Shown here one piece after another: positions 25,598 to 35,208 of a DNA stretch of 64,000 nt. The notes under the pieces are model-generated. The model worked only from the letters and a program-made list of their open reading frames with translations, ran no database searches and was not told where the DNA came from. Numbering within the stretch: the stretch's first letter is position 1; every line of letters begins with the position of its first letter. The position numbers and the translations under genes are program-made. The stretch is from HXMU1420-2 sp017643305 (GTDB taxonomy: Bacteria > Pseudomonadota > Alphaproteobacteria > Rhodobacterales > Rhodobacteraceae), in contig OZ244249.1 of the NCBI GenBank assembly GCA_965217135.1, positions 186,001-250,000 of the forward strand. Direction: 5' to 3'.

Positions 25598-26701
25598 TCA
25601 GAGGCTGGCGTCCAGCGCGGAAAGGACAGCGTCGCCCATTTCTGCTGTCGAAACCGGCTCCACGCCTTCCTGACCCAGCAAGTCGGCGGTGCGCAGGCCG
25701 TCGGCCAGAACTGCGTTCACGGCGGCTTCCAGACGGTCGGCTTCGTCACCCGCATCGAAGGAATAGCGCAGGGCCATCGCGAACGACAGGATACAGGCGA
25801 TCGGGTTCGCCTTACCTTGGCCCGCAATGTCCGGGGCAGAGCCGTGCACGGGTTCGTACAACGCTTTTGGCCGGCCATTGGCCATCGGTGCACCGAGGCT
25901 GGCGGAGGGCAGCATGCCCAGCGAACCGGTCAGCATTGCGGCAAGGTCTGATAGCAGGTCGCCGAACAGGTTGTCGGTGACAATCACGTCGAACTGCTTG
26001 GGCCAGCGGGTCAGCTGCATGGCGCCGGCGTCGGCGTACATGTGGCTCAGCTCGACCTCGGGGTAATCCTTGCTGACCTCAGTCACGACCTCGCGCCACA
26101 GCACGCCGGATTCCATGACGTTAGCCTTTTCCATCGAGCACAGCTTCTTGTCGCGGCGCATGGCCAATTCGAAGGCAGAGCGTGCGACGCGATCGATCTC
26201 GCTTTCGGTGTAGCGTTGGGTGTTGATGCCCACGCGTTCATTGCCTTCTTCGATAATGCCGCGTGGTTCCCCGAAATAAATGCCGGAGGTTAGTTCGCGC
26301 ACGATCATGATGTCCAGACCGGCAACCACATCGGTTTTCAGCGATGAAAACTCTGCGAGTGCGTCAAAGCACTGGGCCGGGCGAAGGTTTGCGTAGAGAT
26401 CCATTTCCTTGCGCAGACGCAGTAGGCCGCGTTCGGGCTTTAAACTGAAATCCAGTGCGTCGTATTTTGGTCCGCCCACGGCGCCCAGAAGAACCGCATC
26501 GACTTCCTGCGCTTTGGCCATGGTATCATCATGCAGGGGCGTGCCGTGCGCATCATAGGCGCAGCCGCCGACCAGGTCTTCGCTCACTTCGAATTTCAGG
26601 CCGCGTTTGTCGCCATACCAATCGATGATTCGGCGCACCTCGGCCATCACTTCCGGCCCGATGCCGTCACCAGGCAGAATAAGGAGCGAAGGGTTAGACA
26701 T
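25598..26701 (-). CDS. leuB: 3-isopropylmalate dehydrogenase
   Basis: 367 residues from the ATG at 26701, preceded by GGAGACCGCC. Nucleotide- and substrate-binding signatures LPGDGIGPEVM (7-17), LLGAVGGPKYD and the Mg-binding stretch MYADAGAMQL...TDNLFGDLLSDLAAML. The C-terminal ALYEPVHGSAPDIAGQGKANP segment is complete. Oxidises and decarboxylates 3-isopropylmalate in leucine synthesis. On the same strand as leuC and leuD but separated from them by unrelated genes. Confidence 0.96.
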   Translation of the reverse strand: MSNPSLLILPGDGIGPEVMAEVRRIIDWYGDKRGLKFEVSEDLVGGCAYDAHGTPLHDDTMAKAQEVDAVLLGAVGGPKYDALDFSLKPERGLLRLRKEMDLYANLRPAQCFDALAEFSSLKTDVVAGLDIMIVRELTSGIYFGEPRGIIEEGNERVGINTQRYTESEIDRVARSAFELAMRRDKKLCSMEKANVMESGVLWREVVTEVSKDYPEVELSHMYADAGAMQLTRWPKQFDVIVTDNLFGDLLSDLAAMLTGSLGMLPSASLGAPMANGRPKALYEPVHGSAPDIAGQGKANPIACILSFAMALRYSFDAGDEADRLEAAVNAVLADGLRTADLLGQEGVEPVSTAEMGDAVLSALDASL

Positions 26702-27017
26702 GGCGGTCTCCTGTTTATGATTTGCCAGCGGGCCTAGCGCGCGGTCCAAGTGTGGTCAATAGGACGCGATGGCGGAAAGGGCCAGCCGGGTCCTGCGGTC
26801 TGTAAGCCGGGCGGTTGTCCAAGGCGCGCGCCAGCTCGGCCCAGAAGTGGCGCACATGGGGGGCGCGGTGCAGCAGATTGTCGGTACCATCTCGATCTGG
26901 ATGTACGGTTTTGCGACCGCAGGACGGCCAGGATACTCGGAAACATGAAGTTGCCCAGATAAACACTGGCTTTCACGCGCATAGTGCCACCTTGGCCGCA
27001 GCGGTCAGGCCTGCCGG
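26702..27017. other. Intergenic region, no confident gene
   Basis: High-GC stretch between leuB and the secreted phosphatase-fold gene. A minus-strand frame (about 26715-26966) contains protein-like text (HVRHFWAELARALDNRPAYR) but lacks a start with ribosome-binding site and matches no family I recognise. It may be a relic. Confidence 0.3.
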
Positions 27018-28112
27018 TTATGGGGTGATATCGACCCAGACCAACCGGTGGCGGCTGGCGGATAGCGCGGCGTCGTAGCCGGGCTGACCGGACAGGGGCC
27101 AGAACACGCCTTTGCCCTCCACCATCAAATCTGCAGACGGCAGCACGTAATCCACCCGCAATCGGCCCGGTCCGGGTGCAGGCCAATCCACGGTGTCCAG
27201 CGCACTGTCTGTCACGTGGCCCTGCGCAGGAGCATCGGCCCCGCCTGAGCTGCGCGGTTCCGGGTCTTGCAGGGCAGGGTCGGTCAGCAAGACCCGCAGA
27301 GCGTCTGGCCGCCCGTCACTGTCGTTCGGGTCCATCGTGGCCGATCCGGCCAGCACAAAGGGGCGTGCAGGGGCTGAGCCCAGCTCACCAGATAGGAACA
27401 GGCTCCACAACCGGGTTTCATCATGGTTACGGCGGCCGTTCATGTCTTCGGGACCATCAAACACCGGCGGCGCGCCTTTCCAAGTCAGCAGGGTCAGTTC
27501 GGTGCCATCAAGCAGCTGTATCGGAATTGCCCAATGTGCGCTGGAGGATAACGACAGAACATCTTGCGCGGCTTGCGATGGAAACGGTGCGCCGTCCGGC
27601 GCTGTGGGCATGATGTGGCCGGGCAGATCGCGCCATTTCAGGTTGGTGAACGATGCCACCTGGTCGGCCCAGATCGGGAAACGCGACAGGACAGCCAACC
27701 CGCCATGGCCGGTGAACAGTCCATAGCCGATGGCATCCGCCGCTCCACCAAGGCGGCCGTTCACATTCAGGTCGAGACCAGAGGCAACTCCGGAATTCGG
27801 CTTGAGCGCAAAGACGTGCTGATAGCTCACCCCGGCCCGCTCCAACACCTCCACAAAGGCATTCAGCGCGCGGTTCTCATGGTCCCAATCAAACCCCTGC
27901 AGCGCCAGAATGTCGGGATGTGTCCGGCGGATCACCTCCACCACGGCGGCGATCTGCTTGTCCTTCCAGCGCGAGATGTCGCGCAACAAGAGGCCCGGCC
28001 CGTCGCGTTGCAATTCGGCGTTGAATGTAGCGATACGAATTGTGTCGGCGGCATTGGCCTGAATGGCACACAGCCAAAAGGCCAGCCAAAGGCTAGCCCA
28101 CTGGTGTTTCAT
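27018..28112 (-). CDS. Secreted endonuclease/exonuclease/phosphatase-fold protein
   Basis: 364 residues from the ATG at 28112, which overlaps the upstream stop (ATGA). Signal peptide HQWASLWLAFWLCAIQANA|A. The EEP fold is visible from IRIATFNAELQRDG (metal site region), DILALQGFDWD, GLAVLSRFPI and the final YVLPSADLMVEG...SRHRLVWVDI, where the catalytic Asp/His pair normally lies. Exported hydrolase acting on nucleic acid, phosphodiester or phospholipid; the substrate cannot be read. Paired with a membrane protein upstream. Confidence 0.82.
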   Translation of the reverse strand: MKHQWASLWLAFWLCAIQANAADTIRIATFNAELQRDGPGLLLRDISRWKDKQIAAVVEVIRRTHPDILALQGFDWDHENRALNAFVEVLERAGVSYQHVFALKPNSGVASGLDLNVNGRLGGAADAIGYGLFTGHGGLAVLSRFPIWADQVASFTNLKWRDLPGHIMPTAPDGAPFPSQAAQDVLSLSSSAHWAIPIQLLDGTELTLLTWKGAPPVFDGPEDMNGRRNHDETRLWSLFLSGELGSAPARPFVLAGSATMDPNDSDGRPDALRVLLTDPALQDPEPRSSGGADAPAQGHVTDSALDTVDWPAPGPGRLRVDYVLPSADLMVEGKGVFWPLSGQPGYDAALSASRHRLVWVDITP

Positions 28113-28942
28113 GCGGTCTGCATGTGATCGGCATTGGCATAAGCACGGCGGCGCTTTTCCACGATCAGTTCGGAGATCCGGAACAGGGCAATGCCGCGCA
28201 TGATCATACTGGCCGGAATAAATGCCCAGCCTGTCAGCAGCCATATCAACACATGCGGGTTGCCTAAGTTCATTGGGGGAAAAATGTGGGATGTAATCGT
28301 CATTGCAGCTGGAACAACAAAGGGCAGCAACGCGCCAATGATAATATTTACGCGTCCATCACGTTGCAGGCGCTGGACCACGTCGCGCCCTGCAGTTGGG
28401 TCAAACAGGGGCAGGTTGACCCACACGTTGAATGCGCCGTTGCCCACGGGCCACCCGCTGAGTCGGACGAGCAGGAAAAAAACCCCGATTGTTACGGCTG
28501 CGATCAGATAGGTGATCCCGGCACCTGAGCGTACAACGTGCACCGTTAAAGGCGACGCATCGGATGGAAGCATAAGCACTACCATGCGGATCGGCGAATA
28601 CGGGAAATCCAAAGCGGTGCCCACGATGCTGGAAATGCCGGAGAACATCCCGGTCAGTGCGGTAGGCTGGTAAATATGTTTGCAGATCACCGACAGCACG
28701 AACACCATTGCCAGAACCGAGATAAAGCGCAGCCGGTTGATAGGTGGCGCGTCGCGAAACTCCACAAAGCTCGGATATGCGCTGCGATACTCAAGGAACG
28801 TCGCAGTAGAAGCGATAATCGCCAGCAGTGCTGCGATTTCGCTTGGTCCGGATGCCAGGGAGGCCAGCAAGAGTGAAGGTGTGGCAATCAAAAAGCCAAC
28901 CAACAATGCCCTCATCGCTGCACCTGGTACTTGCGCAATCAC
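28109..28942 (-). CDS. Polytopic membrane protein of unknown function
   Basis: 277 residues with six or more hydrophobic helices (ALLVGFLIATPSLLLASLA, FISVLAMVFVLSVI, YLIAAVTIGVFFLLV, IIIGALLPFVVPAAMTI, LIWLLTGWAFIPASMIM) and a basic cytoplasmic tail (EKRRRAY). No enzymatic motif recognised. Its stop overlaps the start of the secreted EEP-fold gene, so the two proteins are probably made together and may act together at the envelope. Confidence 0.75.
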   Translation of the reverse strand: MIAQVPGAAMRALLVGFLIATPSLLLASLASGPSEIAALLAIIASTATFLEYRSAYPSFVEFRDAPPINRLRFISVLAMVFVLSVICKHIYQPTALTGMFSGISSIVGTALDFPYSPIRMVVLMLPSDASPLTVHVVRSGAGITYLIAAVTIGVFFLLVRLSGWPVGNGAFNVWVNLPLFDPTAGRDVVQRLQRDGRVNIIIGALLPFVVPAAMTITSHIFPPMNLGNPHVLIWLLTGWAFIPASMIMRGIALFRISELIVEKRRRAYANADHMQTA

Positions 28943-29410
28943 GTTTCGATCCTCTCAACTTGGACTGGCGCGATGCATTGCCGGGCCGTGTTCCAACTTG
29001 ATCCCGCATGTGTGCGGGGTGCCTCAATTTTGACTTTGTTTTGCCGTCTTTGGCAGAATCGCTCAAGGCACCGAAGCACAACACCCTGTATTTGAGGCAA
29101 AATCATGCAAGTAGTGGTGCGCCTTTGCATCATTCCGGAGGTGGTTCTGCGACGCAATTGGGCAGGTCTACCACATGTTGGGGATGCTCGGATGCAGCCC
29201 CACAATGGGCGCGCTTTGGAAATGTGGCGGCCTCAAGTCGGTAAAATTTCCAAAGATGATCCATAACAAGATCCTACCTGAAATTGTATTAATAAAAGTT
29301 AATATATATATTGCCTAAGAGGACATGACATTTTCATGATTTCTCCCGAGGCGATCCTGGACCGTCATTCGCCTCTCTAATTGCTTACCATCCTGGGCAC
29401 GGGCAGATTG
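28943..29410. other. Gene-free region with an AT-rich patch
   Basis: No supported gene. Contains a marked AT-rich stretch at about 29284-29318 (TTAATAAAAGTTAATATATA), likely a promoter zone for the rightward membrane-protein frame at 29411. Confidence 0.4.
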
Positions 29411-29876
29411 ATGGTGAACTTTTTCATTTACCTAATGTGCTGGGTGCCGTGTCCCGGCCAGCCCGCACCGACGTTCGAAGACATCATGGCTATTTACGTT
29501 GCCGAAGGGATCACCATGAAGGCCGCCATTGTTGTTGCTGCGCTGGGGATCGTGAGATCTGCCTGTCTTATGGTTCGTACGCTGATCTGGAATCATGGCG
29601 CCTTCTTGGCCTTCCACAAAACCGAAGCTCACAGCGCAATGCGCAGTAGTAAGACGCACACTCAGGTGCTGGCGGTGCCGCTGGCGCTGGCGATTGTGGG
29701 TCTGATGTGTGCCAGGGCTTTGGGAGATCATTGAACACCTGTCCCTGCTGGCATTGATTGCATTCCTGCCCATCGCAATTGTGTTGCAATTCACGATGAT
29801 CTGTCTGGTGTTCAAACTAAACGCCAAACATGTCTGTGATACCGACGCCCAATGCACGGTTGTTCTGGGGGAATAA
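29411..29876 (+). pseudogene. Small membrane protein, apparently frameshifted
   Basis: An ATG frame (MVNFFIYLMCWVPCPG...) with hydrophobic segments runs to a stop at 29734. One base further along, the +1 frame continues with clearly coding, membrane-type text (LWEIIEHLSLLALIAFLPIA, IVLQFTMICLVFKL) and ends at TAA 29874-29876. Joining the frames near 29718 gives one ~150-residue protein with three or four helices. Either a natural frameshift or a sequence error. Family not recognised. Confidence 0.5.
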
Positions 29877-29888
29877 GGCTCCGCGCAT

Positions 29889-29925
29889 GAAAAAACCGGC
29901 CCCGTTTTCGGGGCCGGTTTCTTTT
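29889..29925. terminator. Strong bidirectional Rho-independent terminator
   Basis: AAACCGGCCCC-GTTTTC-GGGGCCGGTTT: an 11-bp perfect stem with 6-nt loop, flanked by A5 on the left and CTTTT on the right. It can end the rightward membrane-protein transcript and the leftward leuD transcript. Confidence 0.9.
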
Positions 29926-29944
29926 GGTCAGCGATGCAGCCGGG

Positions 29945-30550
29945 TCAGACCCAGGGGCGCTCTGTGGCCGCGCGGCTTTCGAAAGATTCTATGGCCGCGC
30001 CTTTTTCCATGGTCAGGCCGATATCATCCAAGCCTTCCATCAGGCATTTTTTGCGGAACGGATCCAGCTCAAACGAAACCACTTCACCATCAGAGGTAGT
30101 GATGGTCTGGTTTTCCAGATCCACCACCATCCGGGCGTTTTCACCCTTTTCAGCGTCGATCATCAGCAGATCGACCGTTTTCTGTGGCAGGGCGATCGGC
30201 AGGATGCCGTTCTTGAAACAATTGTTGTAGAAGATGTCGGCGAAGCTGGGCGCGATAATGCAGCGGATGCCGAAATCCTTGATCGCCCATGGGGCATGTT
30301 CCCGTGACGATCCACAGCCAAAATTGTCACCTGCAACGAGGATCTCGGAATTCCGGTAGGCAGGCTGGTTTAGCACGAAATCGGCAATCTCTTCGCCGTT
30401 GTCGTCATAACGCATTTCGTCGAACAGGTTCACACCCAGGCCCGAACGCTTGATGGTTTTTAGAAACTGCTTGGGAATAATCATGTCGGTGTCGACATTG
30501 ATTTGTGGCATCGGCGCAGCAATGCCGGTGAGCGTTTCAAACTTGTCCAT
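29945..30550 (-). CDS. leuD: 3-isopropylmalate dehydratase small subunit
   Basis: 201 residues, normal length. Swivel-domain signatures VDTDMIIPKQFLKTIKR, GDNFGCGSSREHAPWAI and PQKTVDLLM. Partner of LeuC in isomerising 2- to 3-isopropylmalate. Separated from leuC by the HdeD-type gene and a 0.7-kb gap. Followed by the strong terminator at 29889-29925. Confidence 0.97.
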   Translation of the reverse strand: MDKFETLTGIAAPMPQINVDTDMIIPKQFLKTIKRSGLGVNLFDEMRYDDNGEEIADFVLNQPAYRNSEILVAGDNFGCGSSREHAPWAIKDFGIRCIIAPSFADIFYNNCFKNGILPIALPQKTVDLLMIDAEKGENARMVVDLENQTITTSDGEVVSFELDPFRKKCLMEGLDDIGLTMEKGAAIESFESRAATERPWV

Positions 30551-30672
30551 CTGTGCCTCCTATAAAGCGGGCTCTCTATCCCACGGAGAGGCGCTGGAGA
30601 CAAGAGCCGCACCACCGCAACATGCGCTGTCGCGGCGGTGCTGATCGTCATGTGTGCCGTTCCAAGCAGGTG

Positions 30673-31203
30673 TCAGGCCTTCAGCTGACCCCGGGCGGAT
30701 TTCAGGAAGAAAGCCAGCACGATCAACCCGATACCATTGAACAGCAATTCGATCCCCAGAAGTATGCCCAGCAGACCCGGCGCCACTTCAAAGAAGTTCG
30801 CGGTGATGTACGCAGCCAAAAGAACTGTCAGCACGCCCGACAGAAGCATAGGCCAGAAAAACTGGGTGTTCCGCATGCTGAAGGCCGTGATCAACCGCGC
30901 AATACCCGATGCGGCGAACAGGATTGTGACCAGCAGCGTAAGCGACAGCACGCCTTGCAGTGGATGGTACATCAACGAAATGCCCAGCAGCACCATGAAC
31001 AGGCCAATAACGATGCCGACCAGTTTGGCCCATGTGCCCTCTTCGCCAAACCCCGCGACGATCTGAAAGACGCCGGACGCCGCGAACAGTATACCTGCTA
31101 TAATGGTGACCGACACTGAAGCAGCAATTGGGTTGGCCAGAACGAACAGGCCAAAAATGATGGATAGAATGCCCAAAATGAGCCATTTGACCCAGACTTT
31201 CAT
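30673..31203 (-). CDS. HdeD/DUF308-family membrane protein
   Basis: 176 residues from the ATG at 31203 (upstream GAGGAAACACCC). Six short hydrophobic helices arranged as repeats (WLILGILSIIFGLFVLANP, FAASGVFQIVAGF, AASGIARLITAFSMR). HdeD is linked to acid resistance in E. coli; here the function is unproven. Lies between leuD and leuC on the same strand. Confidence 0.85.
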   Translation of the reverse strand: MKVWVKWLILGILSIIFGLFVLANPIAASVSVTIIAGILFAASGVFQIVAGFGEEGTWAKLVGIVIGLFMVLLGISLMYHPLQGVLSLTLLVTILFAASGIARLITAFSMRNTQFFWPMLLSGVLTVLLAAYITANFFEVAPGLLGILLGIELLFNGIGLIVLAFFLKSARGQLKA

Positions 31204-31920
31204 GGGTGTTTCCTCAATTAGATTCACGTTCCTCATACAGGAAGCAGTGCGTTTTGCGTAAGGAAATCGCTCACAGATCTGAAAACGACCAGTTGCGGCA
31301 ATTTTGTTATAAAACCACCAGTTCGTTCCACGGTGGAATTTGATTTGCAAAATACATGCCCTTCGTCACGCCAATACGGAGGAGAACTCGTGTAAACTCA
31401 GGACCACAGACTTGAAGCAACCTTGCACAGAACCAGCTTTAAACTGAGTTCCAGCACCATTCCGATCTGATTGATAGTAGATCACTGCACAGCCGGATGG
31501 AGTAGAGCCAGCGCGCGGAACTGGCTCATTCGTAAGGACGGCGGTGCTTCCAACACAACAAAGCGCTGCCCATTTTGTTGTCGATTTGGATGGAACTGCT
31601 TGGTAGATCGCGACGCTTTGGCCTACCGAAATACGGCACTGTCAAGGGAATGGTACGGCCCTTCTCAAGGCTGAACATTCGGGGTGACCCGGATGCGGAG
31701 GCTTACCGGATTGATACGCCCGGGTCCTTGCTCACCGGTGCCGAAGTCACGATCGAACGGAAGGCCGGTTGCTGAACTTAGGTCACAGTGACAGCCGTTT
31801 CAGTTGGTCTCAATGCCTGCCACGTTTAGCAGCAGGGATGGGTACATAGCGGCTGGATCGACCGCATGTACTTAACCCTTTGGAAGGGTGGCCGGCCCAA
31901 CAGCCGACCACATTCCATTA
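31204..31920. other. 0.7-kb gap upstream of the HdeD gene, no confident gene
   Basis: Short rightward frames at 31471-31775 have some protein-like text (VRPFSRLNIRGDPDAEAYR) in two overlapping frames, which suggests gene debris. No start, ribosome site or family signature can be supported. Confidence 0.35.
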
Positions 31921-33327
31921 TTACATCAGGTCGCGCACGTCTGTCAGCTTGCCGGTAACAGCGGCAGCGGCGGCCATGGCGGGTGACACCAGATGGGTGC
32001 GTCCACCGCGACCCTGACGGCCTTCGAAATTCCGGTTCGACGTAGATGCGCAACGCTCGCCGGGCTTCAGCTGGTCAGGGTTCATCGCCAGGCACATGGA
32101 ACAGCCCGCAAGCCGCCATTCAAACCCGGCTTCCTCAAAGATGTCGGCCAGGCCTTCTTCCTCGGCCTGCGCACGGACGAGGCCCGAGCCGGGCACGACC
32201 ATCGCGCGCATACCATCCTTGACCTTGCGGCCTTTCAGAATTTCGGCGGCTGCGCGGAGATCTTCGATCCGCCCATTGGTGCAGGAGCCGATGAACACTG
32301 TGTCAATTTCAACCTCGTTCAGCGGTGTGCCCGAGGTCAGGCCCATATAGTCCAGCGACCGTTTGGCCGCCTCAACCTTGCCACCCTTGAAATCTTCAGG
32401 GCTAGGCACGGCTGCGGTGATCGGCAGCACGTCTTCGGGCGAAGTGCCCCAGGTCACGACCGGCGCGATGTCTTCGCCCCTGATGGTGATGACCTCGTCC
32501 CAATCCGCGTCGTCATCGGAATATAGCGTTTTCCACCACGCCAGCGCGGCTTCCCACTGCGCACCCTTCGGTGCATGCGGCCGACCCTGAACATATTCAA
32601 AGGTTTTTTCGTCTGGTGCGATCAGGCCAGCGCGGGCGCCGCCTTCGATGGCCATGTTGCACACGGTCATGCGGCCTTCCATGCTGAGATCGCGGATCGC
32701 TTCACCGCAATACTCGATCACATAGCCGGTGCCACCAGCGGTGCCGGTCTTGCCGATCACGCTGAGGGTGATGTCCTTGGCGGTAACGCCAGGGGACAGC
32801 TTGCCCGTGATCTCCACCTTCATGTTCTTGGATTTCTTCTGGATCAGCGTCTGCGTAGCCAGAACATGCTCCACTTCCGAGGTGCCGATGCCATGGGCCA
32901 GCGCGCCAAAGGCGCCGTGTGTGGCGGTGTGGCTGTCACCGCAGACCACAGTCATGCCCGGCAGGGTCCAGCCCTGTTCGGGGCCAACGATATGCACGAT
33001 CCCCTGACGCACATCGGTCACCGGGTAATAGTGAATACCGAAATCCTTGGCGTTCTTGTCCAGCGCGGCCACCTGGATGGCGCTGTCTTCGGTCATGTTC
33101 TTGGGGTCTTCACGGCCCGGCGTGGTCGGCACGTTGTGGTCCGGCACGGCAATGGTTTTCTCTGGTGCCCGCACTTTGCGGCCCGACATGCGCAGCCCTT
33201 CGAAGGCTTGCGGGCTGGTCACCTCGTGCACAAGGTGACGGTCGATATAGAGCAGGCAGGTGCCGTCTTCGGCCTCATGGGCGACGTGGGCATCCCAGAT
33301 TTTGTCATAAAGCGTTTTGGGGGACAT
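31921..33327 (-). CDS. leuC: 3-isopropylmalate dehydratase large subunit
   Basis: 468 residues from the ATG at 33327. Aconitase-type [4Fe-4S] ligands in GSCTNGRIEDL and GCSMCLAMN, with substrate loops VCGDSHTATHGAFGALAHG and SNRNFEGRQGRGGRTHL. Forms the isomerase with LeuD. Confidence 0.97.
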   Translation of the reverse strand: MSPKTLYDKIWDAHVAHEAEDGTCLLYIDRHLVHEVTSPQAFEGLRMSGRKVRAPEKTIAVPDHNVPTTPGREDPKNMTEDSAIQVAALDKNAKDFGIHYYPVTDVRQGIVHIVGPEQGWTLPGMTVVCGDSHTATHGAFGALAHGIGTSEVEHVLATQTLIQKKSKNMKVEITGKLSPGVTAKDITLSVIGKTGTAGGTGYVIEYCGEAIRDLSMEGRMTVCNMAIEGGARAGLIAPDEKTFEYVQGRPHAPKGAQWEAALAWWKTLYSDDDADWDEVITIRGEDIAPVVTWGTSPEDVLPITAAVPSPEDFKGGKVEAAKRSLDYMGLTSGTPLNEVEIDTVFIGSCTNGRIEDLRAAAEILKGRKVKDGMRAMVVPGSGLVRAQAEEEGLADIFEEAGFEWRLAGCSMCLAMNPDQLKPGERCASTSNRNFEGRQGRGGRTHLVSPAMAAAAAVTGKLTDVRDLM

Positions 33328-33926
33328 GGGTCCTCTCCGATCTGTCGTGGTTTTGGCGGATGGCTGGAGGTCGGCGTTTATAGCCGGGCCAGAACGGTAC
33401 GGGCGGCGCCAAAGAACCGTTCGCGCAGGCGCGCATGGTCCTGCATAGCCAATTTTGGGGCCGAAACCTGTGTCATGCCTTGTCAGATACAGTCCTGCGC
33501 CCGCGCATTCAAGCATGGAACGCGCGCCTGCCGGTCATGCAACTCACCGCGCAGCCGGTTCCGTTCTATGCTTTCGTAAGGAGCGTGAATTTGGTAAAGA
33601 CTTGCTGCCGAAGACGCTGGCCGATCTGATCAACGTTCGGGGTGCAGCTTATCTTGCTTCTGCGGAAGCGTGCAAAGAGACAGGTATCGATATCCCTTGC
33701 TCGCAGCGCGAAGTGTGGTTGTTGAAAGATGAGCCTTCCCGTGGGGTCACAACCGGTTGATCGATCAGGCACGCAGGTTCATCCGTGCGAAATGGAGTCG
33801 CAGAAGAGCGACATTTCCATTGCTATTGCCGCCGTTTCATTGATCTGACACAGGACTGCTGCTACTTTTGTCACAAGCCCGACGCGCCGCGGGCGGCTTC
33901 CGGCGCACTGAAAGGAGGACGACGTT
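33328..33926. other. 0.6-kb region without a confident gene
   Basis: Contains an open rightward frame (33455-33760; LPKTLADLINVRGAAYLASA) that I do not recognise and that lacks a convincing ribosome site. The rsfS Shine-Dalgarno (GGAGG, 33914-33918) is at the right end. Confidence 0.35.
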
Positions 33927-33950
33927 CTGTCAATCCATACTGAAGCGACG

Positions 33951-34331
33951 ATGATCGCTGATACGGGACCGGGCCCGATGGCAGTCCCGACTGAGCCGGA
34001 CAGCGAAGCGCTGCTCGACCGCATTGTGAAATCTCTCACCGACGACAAGGCTGAAGATATCGTGCAGATTGATCTGCGTGGTAAGACGTCTATCGGCGAC
34101 TACATGGTTGTTGCCTCAGGGCGGTCCACGCGTCAGGTTTCGGCGATGTCGGAAAAGCTGGTGGAGCGTTTGAAAGCGGACTTGGGCCGTATCGCCCGGG
34201 TTGAGGGCAAAGATGCCGGCGACTGGGTTCTGATCGATACCGGTGACGTTATCGTACATGTGTTCCGGCCGGAAGTCCGCGAATTTTACCAGCTCGAAAA
34301 GATGTGGGCCCCAGTCGCAGACGCGAACTGA
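33951..34331 (+). CDS. rsfS: Ribosomal silencing factor RsfS
   Basis: About 120 residues of the RsfS/Iojap family (DKAEDIVQIDLRGKTSIGDY, VEGKDAGDWVLIDTGDVIVH, EFYQLEKMW). Binds uL14 and blocks 30S-50S joining in starvation. The first ATG is 33951, but the only good Shine-Dalgarno (GGAGG, 33914-33918) sits 8 bases before an in-frame CTG at 33927, so translation may begin there. Followed 19 bp later by rlmH, a common pairing. Confidence 0.94.
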   Translation: MIADTGPGPMAVPTEPDSEALLDRIVKSLTDDKAEDIVQIDLRGKTSIGDYMVVASGRSTRQVSAMSEKLVERLKADLGRIARVEGKDAGDWVLIDTGDVIVHVFRPEVREFYQLEKMWAPVADAN

Positions 34332-34350
34332 CAACTGGTCTGTAGTGTGA

Positions 34351-34821
34351 ATGCGCGTTCATATTTGCGCGGTAGGTCGCTTGCGGGCCGGGCCCGAGAA
34401 GACTTTGATCGACGACTACCTCAAACGGTTTGACCGCACAGGTCGGGCCTTGGGGCTGGGACCTGCATTAGTCTTGGAGGTGGACGAGCGTAAGGCGCAG
34501 ACATCAGCCGCCCAGGGCGCGGCGTTGGAGCGGGTTCTGCCGCGAAATGCCATCCTGTGTTGCCTGGACGAACGCGGGCGCATGCTGAAATCCCCTGACT
34601 TTGCAAACATGCTCCGCGATTGGGCCGATCGCGGGGACTCAGATATTGCGTTCCTCATTGGTGGGGCCGATGGTCTGGACCCGGGTTTGCGTGACCGGGC
34701 ACAGCTGAACCTGTCCTTTGGGGCTATGGTCTGGCCGCACATGCTGGCACGGGTGATGCTGGCCGAACAGCTGTACCGGGCCACGACGATCCTGGCGGGA
34801 ACGCCATATCACCGAGCGTGA
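34351..34821 (+). CDS. rlmH: 23S rRNA (pseudouridine-1915-N3)-methyltransferase
   Basis: 156 residues of the SPOUT family. SAM-binding trefoil knot near FLIGGADGLDPGLRDRA and the conserved C-terminal LAEQLYRATTILAGTPYHRA. Methylates helix 69 of 23S rRNA. Downstream of rsfS. Confidence 0.96.
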   Translation: MRVHICAVGRLRAGPEKTLIDDYLKRFDRTGRALGLGPALVLEVDERKAQTSAAQGAALERVLPRNAILCCLDERGRMLKSPDFANMLRDWADRGDSDIAFLIGGADGLDPGLRDRAQLNLSFGAMVWPHMLARVMLAEQLYRATTILAGTPYHRA

Positions 34822-34825
34822 CTGG

Positions 34826-35172
34826 CTACTTCAACTGCACCACGAACATTTCTTCTGACCAGCCATCCACGTTGCAGCGGGATTGGATCTGTACTTGCGT
34901 TTGGTCGGCGCCGATTACGACACCGCCCAGCGACCATGTAAAGGGTTGTTCCGTTTCGTGGGGATGGTGCAGCACGCGCATGCCCAGTTCGTTCCCCTGC
35001 ATGTCCAGAACGCGCCAGCCATCTGCATAATGGTCCCACCCGGTATCGGGGTGGCGGATCGTGACATCGAACCGCCAGCTATTTGCAGCCTGACGGGCGG
35101 TGACGGCTTCGATCACGAGGGATCGGCCAGGGCGGAATTTGCAAGGCATGCAAGGGCAATACAGAGGCGCAT
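34826..35172 (-). pseudogene. Small secreted protein, frameshifted just after the signal peptide
   Basis: The ATG at 35172 gives a textbook signal peptide (MRLCIALACLANSALA|DPS) that stops at once. The mature-protein frame starts one base off, at the same point (LVIEAVTARQAANSWRFDV), and runs to 34826 through GWDHYADGWRVLD and RVLHHPHETEQPF. The signal peptide and mature part are each well formed but in different frames, so one base is missing or extra near 35120. Function unknown. Confidence 0.7.
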
Positions 35173-35208
35173 GGGACGGTAGTAGACCACCGGCTGGATG
35201 AACCGGTG

